This document shows positions 1 to 8,573 of a stretch of DNA of 64,000 bases, piece by piece. The notes under the pieces were generated by a model. That model saw only the letters and a program-made list of their open reading frames with translations, was not told the DNA's origin and searched no databases. This stretch comes from Candidatus Gastranaerophilales bacterium (lineage in GTDB: Bacteria > Cyanobacteriota > Vampirovibrionia > Gastranaerophilales > Gastranaerophilaceae): positions 1 to 64,000 of the forward strand of contig CALUVO010000031.1 in NCBI GenBank assembly GCA_944324245.1. The letters are read 5' to 3'. The position numbers and the translations under genes were made by a program. Each line of letters opens with the position of its first letter. Position 1 is the stretch's first letter.

Positions 1-178
1 TATTCTGCTGAATAATTATATCTTCTTTTTGTTTTGTTTCGTCGATTTTTTCATTTATGGCTTTGGTTTCCATCTGTACATTTGAAATTTTTTTGCTTAT
101 TAATCCAATGTATTCAGGTGAAATATATCCTTTAAAAGAAAGATTCCTTTGAACGGCAGTGTTTATTGGTCTTATCAT
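1..178 (-). CDS. N-terminus of an uncharacterised protein (runs off the window)
   Basis: This is a partial reading frame whose start codon is the ATG at 176-178; only the first 59 codons lie inside the window. An AGGAG Shine-Dalgarno sequence sits a few bases upstream, which supports the start. The protein begins MIRPINTAVQRNLSFKG and continues into a lysine/glutamate/glutamine-rich stretch that looks like the start of a helical or coiled-coil region. The VQRN...FKG signature is shared with the small protein at 17506-17901, so it probably belongs to a lineage-specific set. I do not recognise a family and propose no function. Confidence 0.7.
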   Translation of the reverse strand, partial: MIRPINTAVQRNLSFKGYISPEYIGLISKKISNVQMETKAINEKIDETKQKEDIIIQQN

Positions 179-303
179 ATCTTCTCTTCTCCTAAATTTA
201 TATTATTTAGATTTTAATATGTTACAATTTATTTTTATATAAGAAAAATATTTTTATTTACACTTCTTAAATTTAGTGGGTATGTATTTTTTATATTTTT
301 TTG

Positions 304-309
304 TATAAT
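304..309 (+). promoter_or_regulatory. Probable -10 box of the ferredoxin promoter
   Basis: A perfect TATAAT lies about 54 bases before the ferredoxin start in an otherwise very AT-rich spacer. No convincing -35 box is seen at the usual spacing, so only the -10 element is called. Confidence 0.45.
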
Positions 310-362
310 AAAAATGCAGGGTGGTTCCTGTATTTTATAAATTAATTTAAAAGGAGAAAGAA

Positions 363-542
363 ATGAAAGTAAAAATTAATGATGGCTGCATAGCTTGCGG
401 TGCTTGCGAATCAGTTTGTGATGCAGTATTTTCTATTGAAGATACAGCTGTAGTTAATGAAGCTGCTGTTGCAGGCAATGAAGATTGTGTTAAAGAAGCT
501 GCAGAATCTTGCCCGGTAGGCGTTATCGAAGTTGAAGAATAA
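363..542 (+). CDS. Single-cluster [4Fe-4S] ferredoxin
   Basis: A 59-residue acidic ferredoxin, a soluble one-electron carrier for anaerobic redox enzymes. Cysteines 9, 12 and 15 form the CIACGAC motif, and Cys50 followed by proline supplies the fourth ligand of one [4Fe-4S] cluster. Cys19 and Cys42 sit where Thermotoga-type monocluster ferredoxins carry a disulfide in place of a second cluster, so the same is likely here. The length matches that family. The start is fixed by an AAGGAGAAAG ribosome binding site. The gene is monocistronic, with a -10 box upstream and an intrinsic terminator just after the stop. It is too short for many gene finders, but the motifs are unambiguous. Confidence 0.93.
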   Translation: MKVKINDGCIACGACESVCDAVFSIEDTAVVNEAAVAGNEDCVKEAAESCPVGVIEVEE

Positions 543-564
543 TTAATTGATTTTTTCAATATTC

Positions 565-598
565 AAAAATCCTTGAGGTTTTACTTCAAGGATTTTTT
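565..598 (+). terminator. Intrinsic terminator after the ferredoxin gene
   Basis: TCCTTGA (570-576) pairs with TCAAGGA (586-592), extended by flanking A/T pairs and followed by a run of T. It lies 23 bases after the ferredoxin stop and ends just before nth. Confidence 0.85.
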
Positions 599-614
599 GT
601 TGTAATAATAGCGT

Positions 615-1259
615 ATGAAAGATAGTAAAAAAAATATAGATAAAATTATAAAAGGCATAAAAGACGCAAATCTTCCCCAGCGTGATTTTGTAAAGTTGAT
701 GGAAACTTTTCATGACCCTTTTAAGGTTCTTATATGTTGCATTTTAAGTCTCAGAACAAATGATTTGACAACTTATCCGTGTTCTCTCAGAATGCTTGAG
801 TTGGGTACCAAACCCGAGGATTTTGTAAATATGGATGTTGATACACTTGCAAAAGCTATTTATCCTGTAGGGTTTTACAGAAATAAGGCTCAGCAGATTG
901 TAGATATTTCAAAAGAACTTGTTGAAAAGTATAACGGCAAGGTTCCAAAATCAATAGATGAACTTGTTAAGTTTAAGGGTGTGGGAAGAAAAACTGCAAA
1001 CCTTGTCATGGCAAAAGGTTTTAATGAGCCGGCAATATGTGTGGATGTGCATGTGCACAGAATTTCAAATCGCCTCGGGTGGGTAAAGACAAAAACACCA
1101 GAAGAAACAGAAATGGAGCTTAGAAAGCTCCTTCCTGTGAAATATTGGCTTGATATCAACACAATTCTTGTGACTTTTGGACAAAACCTTTGTAAACCGC
1201 AAAAGCCTATGTGTAATATCTGTCCTGTTAAACAATATTGTAAAAGCTATAAAGACTAG
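615..1259 (+). CDS. nth: Endonuclease III (base excision repair DNA glycosylase/AP lyase)
   Basis: A 214-residue Nth family protein that removes oxidised pyrimidines from DNA and nicks the abasic site. The helix-hairpin-helix motif GVGRKTA carries the catalytic Lys126, and the following VDVHVHR carries the catalytic Asp144. The C-terminal iron-sulfur loop has the exact C-x6-C-x2-C-x5-C spacing (Cys193, 200, 203, 209). These positions are offset by six residues from E. coli Nth, so the protein is full length. No strong ribosome binding site precedes the ATG. The stop codon shares the palindrome CTAG with the stop of the convergent gene at 1256-2080. Confidence 0.96.
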   Translation: MKDSKKNIDKIIKGIKDANLPQRDFVKLMETFHDPFKVLICCILSLRTNDLTTYPCSLRMLELGTKPEDFVNMDVDTLAKAIYPVGFYRNKAQQIVDISKELVEKYNGKVPKSIDELVKFKGVGRKTANLVMAKGFNEPAICVDVHVHRISNRLGWVKTKTPEETEMELRKLLPVKYWLDINTILVTFGQNLCKPQKPMCNICPVKQYCKSYKD

Positions 1260-2080
1260 TACAATTTGTATCTGATAACAGTATTATTGCCCTGTTCCGT
1301 TATGTACATATTATTGCCTTTTATAATCAGATAATATGGGTTTGTTATTTTGTCCATAAACGTATAAACCTGCCCTGCTTTGTTTATTTTTAAAATATTA
1401 TTTTTAGCATAGTTTGCAACATAAAGATTGTCCATTGAGTCAAATGCAAGACCTATAGGACCACCCAGCAGCGGGCTTTTTGAGTAAAGTTGAGATTGTC
1501 CGTTTGGCATAACTTTATATATGCAGTTATCTGTATAACTTGCTACATATAATATACCTTTTGAGTCGATTGCCAGACCAGTAGGCCCTGAAAATTTATC
1601 AATAATGCTTTTATTTTGAGGTAAAGCGGAATTTGCTGTAGATGCTTTTTGTGAATAGCTCACAATCTGTTTTTTTAAGTTTTGTGCTTTGCTGTACAAA
1701 TCATCAGTCTCGGCAATTTTATTTACATAAAATAAAGCTCTCTCTGTATTGCCGACTTTATAGTATAACTCGGCTAGTTTATAAACTGTTTCTTTGTCAT
1801 TAGGATCAAGCTGATTTATTTTTGAATAAGAAGCAATTGCTGATTGATAACTTTTTAAAAATTCAAACAGAGCCCCCATATTATAATATGCGTCAATAAA
1901 ATCAGGGTCTTTTGCCACTGCATTTTTAAAAGATTCTATTGCTTTTGCGTATTCTCCTCTTGAATACAGATCAAGACCTTCATTGTAATACATTGCGCCT
2001 TCTGTTGAATAAGCAAATGCACTGTTTGCTGCAGAAGTAAGAAATAATGTCAGTCCTAAAATTACAAGTATCTTTTTCAT
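1256..2080 (-). CDS. Exported TPR protein with an NHL-like beta-propeller segment
   Basis: A 274-residue secreted protein. Residues 1-23 form a signal peptide ending near ANSAFA. Residues about 28-130 contain three or so tetratricopeptide repeats, a protein-interaction scaffold. The C-terminal part (about 155-274) has repeated GPTGLAID / LYVA / IYKV blades typical of NHL or SMP-30-like propellers, but only about three blades, fewer than a closed propeller. An AGGAGAAAAG site precedes the ATG. It lies 24 bases after gatA on the same strand and is probably cotranscribed with it. Ligand and partner are unknown. Confidence 0.75.
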   Translation of the reverse strand: MKKILVILGLTLFLTSAANSAFAYSTEGAMYYNEGLDLYSRGEYAKAIESFKNAVAKDPDFIDAYYNMGALFEFLKSYQSAIASYSKINQLDPNDKETVYKLAELYYKVGNTERALFYVNKIAETDDLYSKAQNLKKQIVSYSQKASTANSALPQNKSIIDKFSGPTGLAIDSKGILYVASYTDNCIYKVMPNGQSQLYSKSPLLGGPIGLAFDSMDNLYVANYAKNNILKINKAGQVYTFMDKITNPYYLIIKGNNMYITEQGNNTVIRYKLY

Positions 2081-2104
2081 CTTTTCTCCTGTTTCTATTT
2101 TTTA

Positions 2105-3568
2105 TTACAGATTTGGTTCTCTTTGTATATCTTTTACGGCCTGTTCAAAATTATAAGCCATATTAAATAATTTTTCCTCCTGCAATGCAGGTGCAAGTAT
2201 CTGAAGTCCTATAGGCATACCGTCAGAGTCATATCCGCACGGTAAACTCATACCAGGTATACCTGCTAAATTTGCCGTTATTGTACCGATATCCGTTAAA
2301 TACATACTAAGAGGGTCTTCTATTTTTGAACCTATTTCAAACGCAGTATTAGGGCAAGTTGGTGAAATAAGGATATCCGCTTTTTCAAAAGCTTTGTCAA
2401 AATCAGCTTTTATTAAGCTTCTGAGCTGCTGTGCCTTTTTGTAATATGCATCATAATAACCGGCGCTGAGTGCATAAGTACCGAGCATTATTCTTCTTTT
2501 TACTTCATCACCAAAGCCTTCTGCCCTTGTTTTAGTATACATTTCAAGAAGATTTTTTGCATCTTTTGTTCTGTAACCGTATTTTACACCGTCAAATCTG
2601 GCAAGATTAGAGCTGGCTTCTGCTGTTGCCAGAATATAATATACACCGATTGAATATTTAAGAAGAGGCAATGAAATTTCTACGATTTCTGCTCCCAGCT
2701 CTTTATATGTTTGAATAGCTGCTTCTATTGATTTTTTGACGTCAGGTGAAACACCTTCTGCAAGCAGTTCTTTTATTACACCTACTTTTGAACCTTTAAT
2801 ATCCTTGTTTAATGCTTTAGAAAAAGCAGGAACAGGAATATTCAATGATGTTGAATCGTGCGTATCATGGCCGCTGATTGCTTCTAATAACAGTGCACAA
2901 TCTTCCACGCTTCTTGCAAAAGGACCAATCTGATCTAATGAAGAAGCAAATGCAATAAGCCCGTATCTGGATACTCTGCCATACGTCGGCTTCATTCCGA
3001 CAATGCCGCAGAAACTTGCAGGAAGTCTGATACTTCCACCTGTATCAGAACCGAGTGCAAGAGCTGATTCATACCCTGCAACAGCAGCAGCAGAGCCGCC
3101 TGAGCTGCCACCCGGTACTTTATTCGTATCCCATGGGTTTCTTGTAATTTTAAACGCCGAGTTTTCTGTAGAAGAACCCATTGCAAATTCATCAAGATTT
3201 ACTTTCCCGAGAACCGGTATAAAATTTTGTTTAAGCTTAACAGATACAGTTGCATCATATGGGGATACAAAATTTTCCAAAATTTTGCTTGATGCAGTTG
3301 TTTTTGTGTTTTTAAGATTTATATTGTCTTTCAATGCAAGAGGAATACCTGCAAGTGGCGATAATTCTTCATTTGCTGCTATTTTTTTATCTACTTCTTT
3401 TGCTGTTTCAAGAGCTTGTTCTTTGCATAAAGAATTGAATGCGCCCAATACCCCGTCAACTTCTTCTATTCTTTTATATTCAGCATTAACAAGTTCAACA
3501 GCAGAAATTTCTTTATTCAAAAGTGCTTTTTTTTGTTCAACTGCAGTCTTTTTTAATAATTCTTCCAT
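2105..3568 (-). CDS. gatA: Asp-tRNA(Asn)/Glu-tRNA(Gln) amidotransferase subunit A
   Basis: A 487-residue GatA, the glutaminase subunit that releases ammonia to convert misacylated Glu-tRNA(Gln) or Asp-tRNA(Asn). The amidase-signature triad is complete: Lys80 in ALKDN, cis-Ser155 in GGSSGGS and nucleophile Ser179 in GSDTGGS. These match known GatA positions within one residue, and the length is normal. gatB and gatC are not in this window, so the complex is encoded at separate loci. An in-frame opposite-strand reading frame at 3003-3587 is only its shadow. The TPR/propeller gene follows on the same strand. Confidence 0.97.
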   Translation of the reverse strand: MEELLKKTAVEQKKALLNKEISAVELVNAEYKRIEEVDGVLGAFNSLCKEQALETAKEVDKKIAANEELSPLAGIPLALKDNINLKNTKTTASSKILENFVSPYDATVSVKLKQNFIPVLGKVNLDEFAMGSSTENSAFKITRNPWDTNKVPGGSSGGSAAAVAGYESALALGSDTGGSIRLPASFCGIVGMKPTYGRVSRYGLIAFASSLDQIGPFARSVEDCALLLEAISGHDTHDSTSLNIPVPAFSKALNKDIKGSKVGVIKELLAEGVSPDVKKSIEAAIQTYKELGAEIVEISLPLLKYSIGVYYILATAEASSNLARFDGVKYGYRTKDAKNLLEMYTKTRAEGFGDEVKRRIMLGTYALSAGYYDAYYKKAQQLRSLIKADFDKAFEKADILISPTCPNTAFEIGSKIEDPLSMYLTDIGTITANLAGIPGMSLPCGYDSDGMPIGLQILAPALQEEKLFNMAYNFEQAVKDIQREPNL

Positions 3569-3650
3569 AATACTCCCGTATTTTTAGTGATTTTATAAAT
3601 TTACTATTCAATATATATAATTATAATCTAAAAATAACTCAGTAGTTCCA

Positions 3651-3755
3651 GAAAATTTTGCGATAAGTTACATGCACAAAATTTTTAAATGTCATTTAAA
3701 AAAGTAAACATGCTTCGGCTGGGCGCAGCCGGCGGTAAGTGCGATATAGATTAAA
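3651..3755. repeat. Short copy of a GC-rich dispersed intergenic element (copy A)
   Basis: This spacer element (within the 306-base gap 3569-3874) shares three blocks in the same order with the reverse complement of 59759-60011: GAAAATTTTGCGATAAG (3651-3667), a block from ACAAAATTTTT through GTCATTT (about 3675-3699), and GCCGGCGGTAAGTGCGA with trailing ATAGATTA (about 3728-3752). Between the latter two lies CGGCTgggcgcAGCCG, a small hairpin. It is more GC-rich than the surrounding sequence. The rest of the gap is AT-rich and shows nothing else certain. Copy A lacks the internal insertions seen in the longer copy. Confidence 0.7.
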
Positions 3756-3874
3756 TATTTAACAGGTTTTTATTTTTTACAAAAATTGTAAATATTTGTT
3801 AATAATTAGAGCAAAATCTTAAAGAATTGATTAATCTTATCCGATAACTTATTTGTAAAAAGGAGTATCAGATT

Positions 3875-4552
3875 ATGGGCATGTCAGCTTCACAGGCGCG
3901 TTACCTGTGTTTAACAGCTAGAAAAAACAATGTCGAGTTTCAAATCCAGCAATTGACCCAGCAAAAATTAATACTGGCCAGCCAAATGGATAATGAAGCT
4001 ACTTTGTGGAGCGATGGAATGAATATCCAGCATCTGTATTATTCTGCGGATGGTTCAGGCGGATCTGTTACATCTGATTTACCGAGGTTATCTTATTCGA
4101 TTGTCACAAAGTCTATGGGTGACGGTGGTATGGGGCTCAAGGTCAGAGACTCTTATGGTCGAGAAGTTGTACCGGAGCTTCCAGAAGTTTTGCCAGAAGG
4201 TAAGACCGTTGCTGATTATGTTATTGAACCATATTGTCATCAGGCAGATTATTTTGAAAACAACATAAAAACCGGAAACTGGGCAATACAGTCTTATGAT
4301 GAACAGGGTAATCTAGTTGATATGTCTATAGAGGGCAGCTCTTTCATTTATCAAGGTGTTGACTCCGGTGATTATGCTGTGGCTAATGCTGAATATGAAA
4401 GAAAAGTTGAAAATCTTGAAAGAATAGACAAAAGATTTGATACACAAATTCAGCAGCTTTCAACAGAACAAAAAGCTATTGAAACAGAAATGGATTCAGT
4501 TAAAAAGGTAATCGATAAGAACATTGAAGAAACCTTCAAAACATTCGGTTAA
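3875..4552 (+). CDS. Uncharacterised protein with an SASQARYLxLTARK N-terminus
   Basis: A 225-residue soluble protein of unknown function. The first 40 residues carry an SASQARYLCLTARK motif followed by a glutamine-rich helix. The middle (about 60-150) is mixed with no recognised fold, and the last 60 residues form a strongly predicted coiled coil. AGGAG nine bases upstream supports the ATG at 3875 over a second ATG two codons later. The N-terminal motif recurs, as far as I recall, in uncharacterised proteins of related uncultured gut bacteria. That is memory, not a search. Its stop overlaps that of the asparaginase gene within a TTAA palindrome. Confidence 0.7.
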   Translation: MGMSASQARYLCLTARKNNVEFQIQQLTQQKLILASQMDNEATLWSDGMNIQHLYYSADGSGGSVTSDLPRLSYSIVTKSMGDGGMGLKVRDSYGREVVPELPEVLPEGKTVADYVIEPYCHQADYFENNIKTGNWAIQSYDEQGNLVDMSIEGSSFIYQGVDSGDYAVANAEYERKVENLERIDKRFDTQIQQLSTEQKAIETEMDSVKKVIDKNIEETFKTFG

Positions 4553-5544
4553 AAATTTGTTTTAATCCAGTTATTTAAACTGTCAGATAAAATATATTTA
4601 CCTACAGGTTGTTTTTTTTCAGTTATAACAATATTATTTAAAGAGTTTTTAAGGAGATTTTCATCTATGGAATTTTTATTAATCCAACCAAGTCTTAACA
4701 TAGCATCTATTGCAACTATTTTTCTTGCTCTCATATCTGCATCCATAACTTTTATTGTTAATGCTTCATTTGTTTCTGTATTAACAATGCATAAAAGACC
4801 GCCTGCTCCTGCTTTTGCAATCAATCTGTGATTCATTTGCATAATCTGAGTTTCCGGTCTGCCGTTTCCTCCCATAAGATAAGGATTTTTTATAACCGCA
4901 TATTTTATGTCAGGATAGTTGTTAGTACAAAAAAGATTATAAAAACCTTTTGTCAGTCCTTCCAGTGAAGTTGCATAGTTTGGCGCTGTACAGCCGTCTA
5001 ATGTATATGGAAGTTCTTCCTTTTGCTCGCATAATTCTTTTATTTTTGAATAAATCATTTTTTGAAGAGGATGATTCTTTTCAAGATAAGTCGTTATATC
5101 CCATCCCATTTGTCTGCATACAGCAAGCATAAGAGTATGTTTGCCTGAACAGTTGTTGTGCAGCTTTGAATATTTTGTGTGTTTTTTTTGTTCCTCTATA
5201 CTGAGCGGTTCAATAGCTGGACATTGTAAATCATCTTCTGTTAAATTTATTTTTTTTAAAATATTTCTTAAAATTTCCAGGTGCAACGGTTCTCCTGTAT
5301 GAGATGCACAGCATACAGTAATCTCTTCATCGGTAAGATTAAAAAAATCTTTTGTTTTTAAGTCCTGTATAATACTTGCCTGCAAAGGTTTTGCGCAGGA
5401 GCGATGAAAAAACGGATAACTGTCTGTCTGACCGAATGTCGTTATTTTTTTATTTGCACTGCAATGTACAATATAGCCGTAAAACAAAAGTTCTGTCAGG
5501 CTGTTTCTCTGCTCATATAGTAATAATTCCGGTGTTAGTTGCAT
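4549..5544 (-). CDS. L-asparaginase II family protein
   Basis: A 331-residue protein of the asparaginase II family (Rhizobium etli AnsA type, Pfam PF06089), which hydrolyses asparagine to aspartate and ammonia and is unrelated to E. coli asparaginases. Visible family signatures are FHRSCAKPLQA (about 47-57), ASHTGEP, HNNCSGKHTLML and DGCTAPNYA, in the expected order. Length is typical and there is no signal peptide, so it should be cytosolic. It begins two bases after the stop of the 259-residue gene upstream, which implies cotranscription. Substrate specificity cannot be read from sequence alone. Confidence 0.88.
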   Translation of the reverse strand: MQLTPELLLYEQRNSLTELLFYGYIVHCSANKKITTFGQTDSYPFFHRSCAKPLQASIIQDLKTKDFFNLTDEEITVCCASHTGEPLHLEILRNILKKINLTEDDLQCPAIEPLSIEEQKKHTKYSKLHNNCSGKHTLMLAVCRQMGWDITTYLEKNHPLQKMIYSKIKELCEQKEELPYTLDGCTAPNYATSLEGLTKGFYNLFCTNNYPDIKYAVIKNPYLMGGNGRPETQIMQMNHRLIAKAGAGGLLCIVNTETNEALTIKVMDADMRARKIVAIDAMLRLGWINKNSIDENLLKNSLNNIVITEKKQPVGKYILSDSLNNWIKTNF

Positions 5545-5546
5545 AC

Positions 5547-6326
5547 TTACTGTTTATTTTTATTTTGTATATTAAATATTGCTCTTAATTTGTCTTTTAA
5601 CAGGTTATTTTCCGCGGCAAGTTTTTGATTCAGTGCGGTCAATTCTTTGATTTTTGTTTCATAATCAACAGAGTGCTGCGAAATTGCAGCAGGTTGTTGA
5701 GCAGATTTTTGCAGATTTGAGAGGATAAATCTTTTTTTAGCTTCTTCTTTTGTATAAAGGATTTTATCTATATCTTTGTTTGCAACATAGCCCATGCTTA
5801 TCATAATTTCACCGGCTTTTAGTCTTTCTTCCGGATGTTCTTGATTATGCTGTTTTTGCTGTCTTAAAACATTATCAAGCTCTTCTACATTAATTTTATT
5901 CAGTCTTTTTACATATTCTCCAATTCTTATTTCACCTGCAAGATAAAAAATAGAAGCACTTAATACTAAGTCAGCCGGTGCTTTTATAAACTCTCTTTTA
6001 ATACATTCTGCAAGATAGCGGGAAGATTCTTCCAGCGTCCAGAAATTATTCAGGGTTATATCTATAACTCTTAGATTCTGAGCTGCCGCAGCCAGATATT
6101 TGTATATATTGAAATCAAGATTGTTGTCATGTGTTTCCAGTTCTTTTTTTCCTTTGAAAGTTAACTCAGGAATATATACAGGATAAATCACTCCGTTTGT
6201 GTCAGGCATTGTGACAGATGCCAGCTGTTCTTTTAATTTTTGTTTTATATCAAGATATATTACCTCCTGAACCCATACAGGTGCGTCAAAAATTGTGTTC
6301 AAAAGCATATCAAGATTGTTTTTCAC
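5547..6326 (-). CDS. Uncharacterised protein with a C-terminal coiled coil (GTG start)
   Basis: A 259-residue protein beginning at a GTG codon (6324-6326) preceded by GGAG eight bases upstream. Residues about 165-195 (LKAGEIMISMGYVANKDIDK) resemble the small helical N-terminal domain of type II secretion/type IV pilus ATPases (MshEN type), where LGEILVxxGxIs patterns are common. This is a weak similarity. Residues about 220-255 are a coiled coil. There is no membrane segment or signal peptide. It shares a transcription unit with the asparaginase gene. Function unknown. Confidence 0.65.
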   Translation of the reverse strand: MKNNLDMLLNTIFDAPVWVQEVIYLDIKQKLKEQLASVTMPDTNGVIYPVYIPELTFKGKKELETHDNNLDFNIYKYLAAAAQNLRVIDITLNNFWTLEESSRYLAECIKREFIKAPADLVLSASIFYLAGEIRIGEYVKRLNKINVEELDNVLRQQKQHNQEHPEERLKAGEIMISMGYVANKDIDKILYTKEEAKKRFILSNLQKSAQQPAAISQHSVDYETKIKELTALNQKLAAENNLLKDKLRAIFNIQNKNKQ

Positions 6327-6423
6327 TGCTAAACTCCACTACATCCTCTATTCAAATAAATACAATTGTATATTATAATATCATATATAGTTTATTAATC
6401 AAAATTCTTAATAAGAGGCAGAT

Positions 6424-6885
6424 ATGGGTATAGATGGTTTTTCAATGTCCAATCTCGGATTAAACAGGAATTTAACATCGGCTCAGTTGGCCAATGAAGC
6501 AGAAATGACGGCTAATCAGGCACTTGAAAATCAAATTGCCGATGTAGACGGGGTTGGAAAGAAGGAAAAAGCAGGAAGAAAAGATCCCGATGCTGCATTT
6601 AACGGCACAATTCCTTTTATTGCTGAACCAAAGGAAGATGAAGAAAGTGATACTCCTGAGCAGCAAGAAGAAAGTGATGCTGAACAGTCTCAAAATTTAG
6701 CCGAAGAAGCTGATGAGGATGATGAAGGCGACCAGTATCATTTTAAATTAAATGAGCAGGGGTTAATTGAAGTCTGGGATGCTTCTACAAACAGTGTTGT
6801 AAAAACAATATCTCCGGAAGATGCGACAAATACTCTTTTACATATATCCAAAGTACCCGGAATATTTGTCAATAAAGAGGTCTAA
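6424..6885 (+). CDS. Small acidic protein with a FlaG-like C-terminal segment
   Basis: A 153-residue protein. Residues 1-60 are polar, residues about 68-105 are extremely acidic and low in complexity (E/D/Q), and residues about 108-145 contain YHFKLNEQGLIEVWD...VVKTISPED. That tail resembles the FlaG family pattern (strand, turn, strand, xxIPPEE), but the match is short and no flagellar gene is nearby. The ATG is preceded by AAGAGGCAGAT, an acceptable binding site. The stop overlaps the rqcH stop by four bases on the opposite strand. Call the function unknown. Confidence 0.65.
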   Translation: MGIDGFSMSNLGLNRNLTSAQLANEAEMTANQALENQIADVDGVGKKEKAGRKDPDAAFNGTIPFIAEPKEDEESDTPEQQEESDAEQSQNLAEEADEDDEGDQYHFKLNEQGLIEVWDASTNSVVKTISPEDATNTLLHISKVPGIFVNKEV

Positions 6886-8573
6886 TCAACAATAATTTCT
6901 GTTTCATTTTTGTAAACAACAAATCCTGATTTTGTATTGTTAGGACGTTTTATATATTTTCTCATTGTGTATACAACTGCTGTTTTGCTTGAATTTTTTG
7001 CTGTTGAAAATTCTTTGGCAAGCTGTGCTGCTTTTAAAATTATATTGTCAGGTATTTTTGTTGATGAGTTCGGGGCTTTGACAATAATATGCGACCCCGG
7101 TGTATTCAGTACATGGAACCACATGTCATTTCCCGAAGATATTTTTGAATAAAGGTAATCGTTTTGCTTGCTGTTTTTACCTATGTATATAGTAAAATCC
7201 GAAAAATTTAGTTTTGTTATATTTATTGTTGTTTCTTTTTTGTTATTGCTTTTGGTGTTCTTTATACTTTGGGGTTCAATTTCGGCTGCCGTATCTTTTA
7301 ATTCCTGCAGTGTTTCGCTTGTATCTATGTCATACAAAAGCTGTTTATAATACATAATTTCTTCATTTGTTTTTTCAATCATTTCCTGAGCAACTGTATA
7401 GGCTTTTTTGTTTTTGTTATACAGAGCAAAGTATTTTTTTGCGTTGTCTATAGCGCAAAGACTTTCATCAAGATTAATTTCAATGTTCTCATTGGATTCA
7501 TAATCATAAAGCGTAACATATTTTAAACCGGTTTCTATTTGATATGCATTTGCTGTAAGCAAATTGCCTTTTGTCATATACATTTTTGCTTTGTCTTTTT
7601 TTTCAAGCTGTTTTTGCTGATTTTTATAAGTATTTTGCAGTTTCTTTAATTCTTTGTTAATTTTTGTTCTCAAGTTTAGCTTCAGATTTGCTACAAGATT
7701 TTTTTCTATGTTGTATGAAAAATAATCGTCAATAAGAGAATTTATACTGTCGTATTCTCTTTCCTGCTTATTTATACAGGAATATTTTGAATATTCTTTA
7801 TCAACAGTATATGTACGTTCATTGTCTAAAAATTCGTGCAGCTGTACGAAAAGAATCTGTGTCTCCTGTTCTGATATTTTATCTGCTTCTTTAGACGGGT
7901 CAATTCCGCTTTTAATACAGAGTTCTTCAACAACTGCCTGAGATAAAGAAAAATATCTGTCAGAAATGCTTTTCTTTATAGGTTTATCAGACTTTTTCAG
8001 TGAAGAAACAAACCAATCATATCTCGTTTGCAGCAGATTTTTTTTGTTCTGTTTTGGCGGATAAATATAAGGCAGTCCTCCTGCCAGTTCTCTTTCTTTG
8101 CTTTTTTCGGCGCCTATATTGTGAGCACAGCCGAGAATAATATTGTTATCTGTATTGTACAGTACAATGTTGCTGTGTTTTCCCATTAATTCAATTGACA
8201 GGCACTCTTCTATCCTGTCACCCAGTTCATTATAGTTTTCAAAGGTCAGTTCTATAATTCTTTCAAAATCCGGTTTGGTGATTTTTAAAATTTTTGCCCC
8301 TTCCATATGTTTTCTTAAAAGCATACAAAACATAGGCGGTTGTTTGGGAATTTCTATGTTCCTTCTTGCTTCATTTTCTTTGCTCATAAAGCAAATATGA
8401 TAAAAGTCTGGGTTTATATTTATGTACAGCTTTTTTGATTCTGATTTGTTTCTCAGATGCAGTATTACTTCGCGTCGTGTAGGCTGTTGTATTTTCTGTA
8501 CACGCGCATTTACAAAAAAATCTTTGTTTTCATTGTAAAAAGCTTCAAGAAGGAGCGAATCAATATGAAGCAT
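6882..8573 (-). CDS. rqcH: RqcH/Rqc2-type ribosome quality control factor (NFACT protein)
   Basis: A 563-residue NFACT-family protein. In bacteria RqcH binds stalled 50S subunits carrying peptidyl-tRNA and directs C-terminal alanine tailing. The order is complete: NFACT-N (about 1-200, with the LLRKHMEG signature and ER pair at 104-105 near the position of the conserved acidic-Arg pair), a helical/HhH region, a coiled coil (about 300-330 and 385-420), and the C-terminal NFACT-R domain (about 455-550, IYIGKNSKQNDYL and WFHVLNTPGSHII). Start overlaps the preceding cyclase-like gene by 14 bases on the same strand, so the two are cotranscribed. Confidence 0.93.
   Translation of the reverse strand: MLHIDSLLLEAFYNENKDFFVNARVQKIQQPTRREVILHLRNKSESKKLYININPDFYHICFMSKENEARRNIEIPKQPPMFCMLLRKHMEGAKILKITKPDFERIIELTFENYNELGDRIEECLSIELMGKHSNIVLYNTDNNIILGCAHNIGAEKSKERELAGGLPYIYPPKQNKKNLLQTRYDWFVSSLKKSDKPIKKSISDRYFSLSQAVVEELCIKSGIDPSKEADKISEQETQILFVQLHEFLDNERTYTVDKEYSKYSCINKQEREYDSINSLIDDYFSYNIEKNLVANLKLNLRTKINKELKKLQNTYKNQQKQLEKKDKAKMYMTKGNLLTANAYQIETGLKYVTLYDYESNENIEINLDESLCAIDNAKKYFALYNKNKKAYTVAQEMIEKTNEEIMYYKQLLYDIDTSETLQELKDTAAEIEPQSIKNTKSNNKKETTINITKLNFSDFTIYIGKNSKQNDYLYSKISSGNDMWFHVLNTPGSHIIVKAPNSSTKIPDNIILKAAQLAKEFSTAKNSSKTAVVYTMRKYIKRPNNTKSGFVVYKNETEIIVD

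Noticed and set aside
347-559. Minus-strand 70-residue open frame across the ferredoxin gene
   Set aside because: Low-complexity Ser/Thr/Ala product; the plus strand encodes a ferredoxin with perfect cluster cysteines and a good ribosome binding site.
3003-3587. Plus-strand 194-residue frame opposite gatA
   Set aside because: Entirely antisense to a highly conserved enzyme, with no binding site and no family resemblance.
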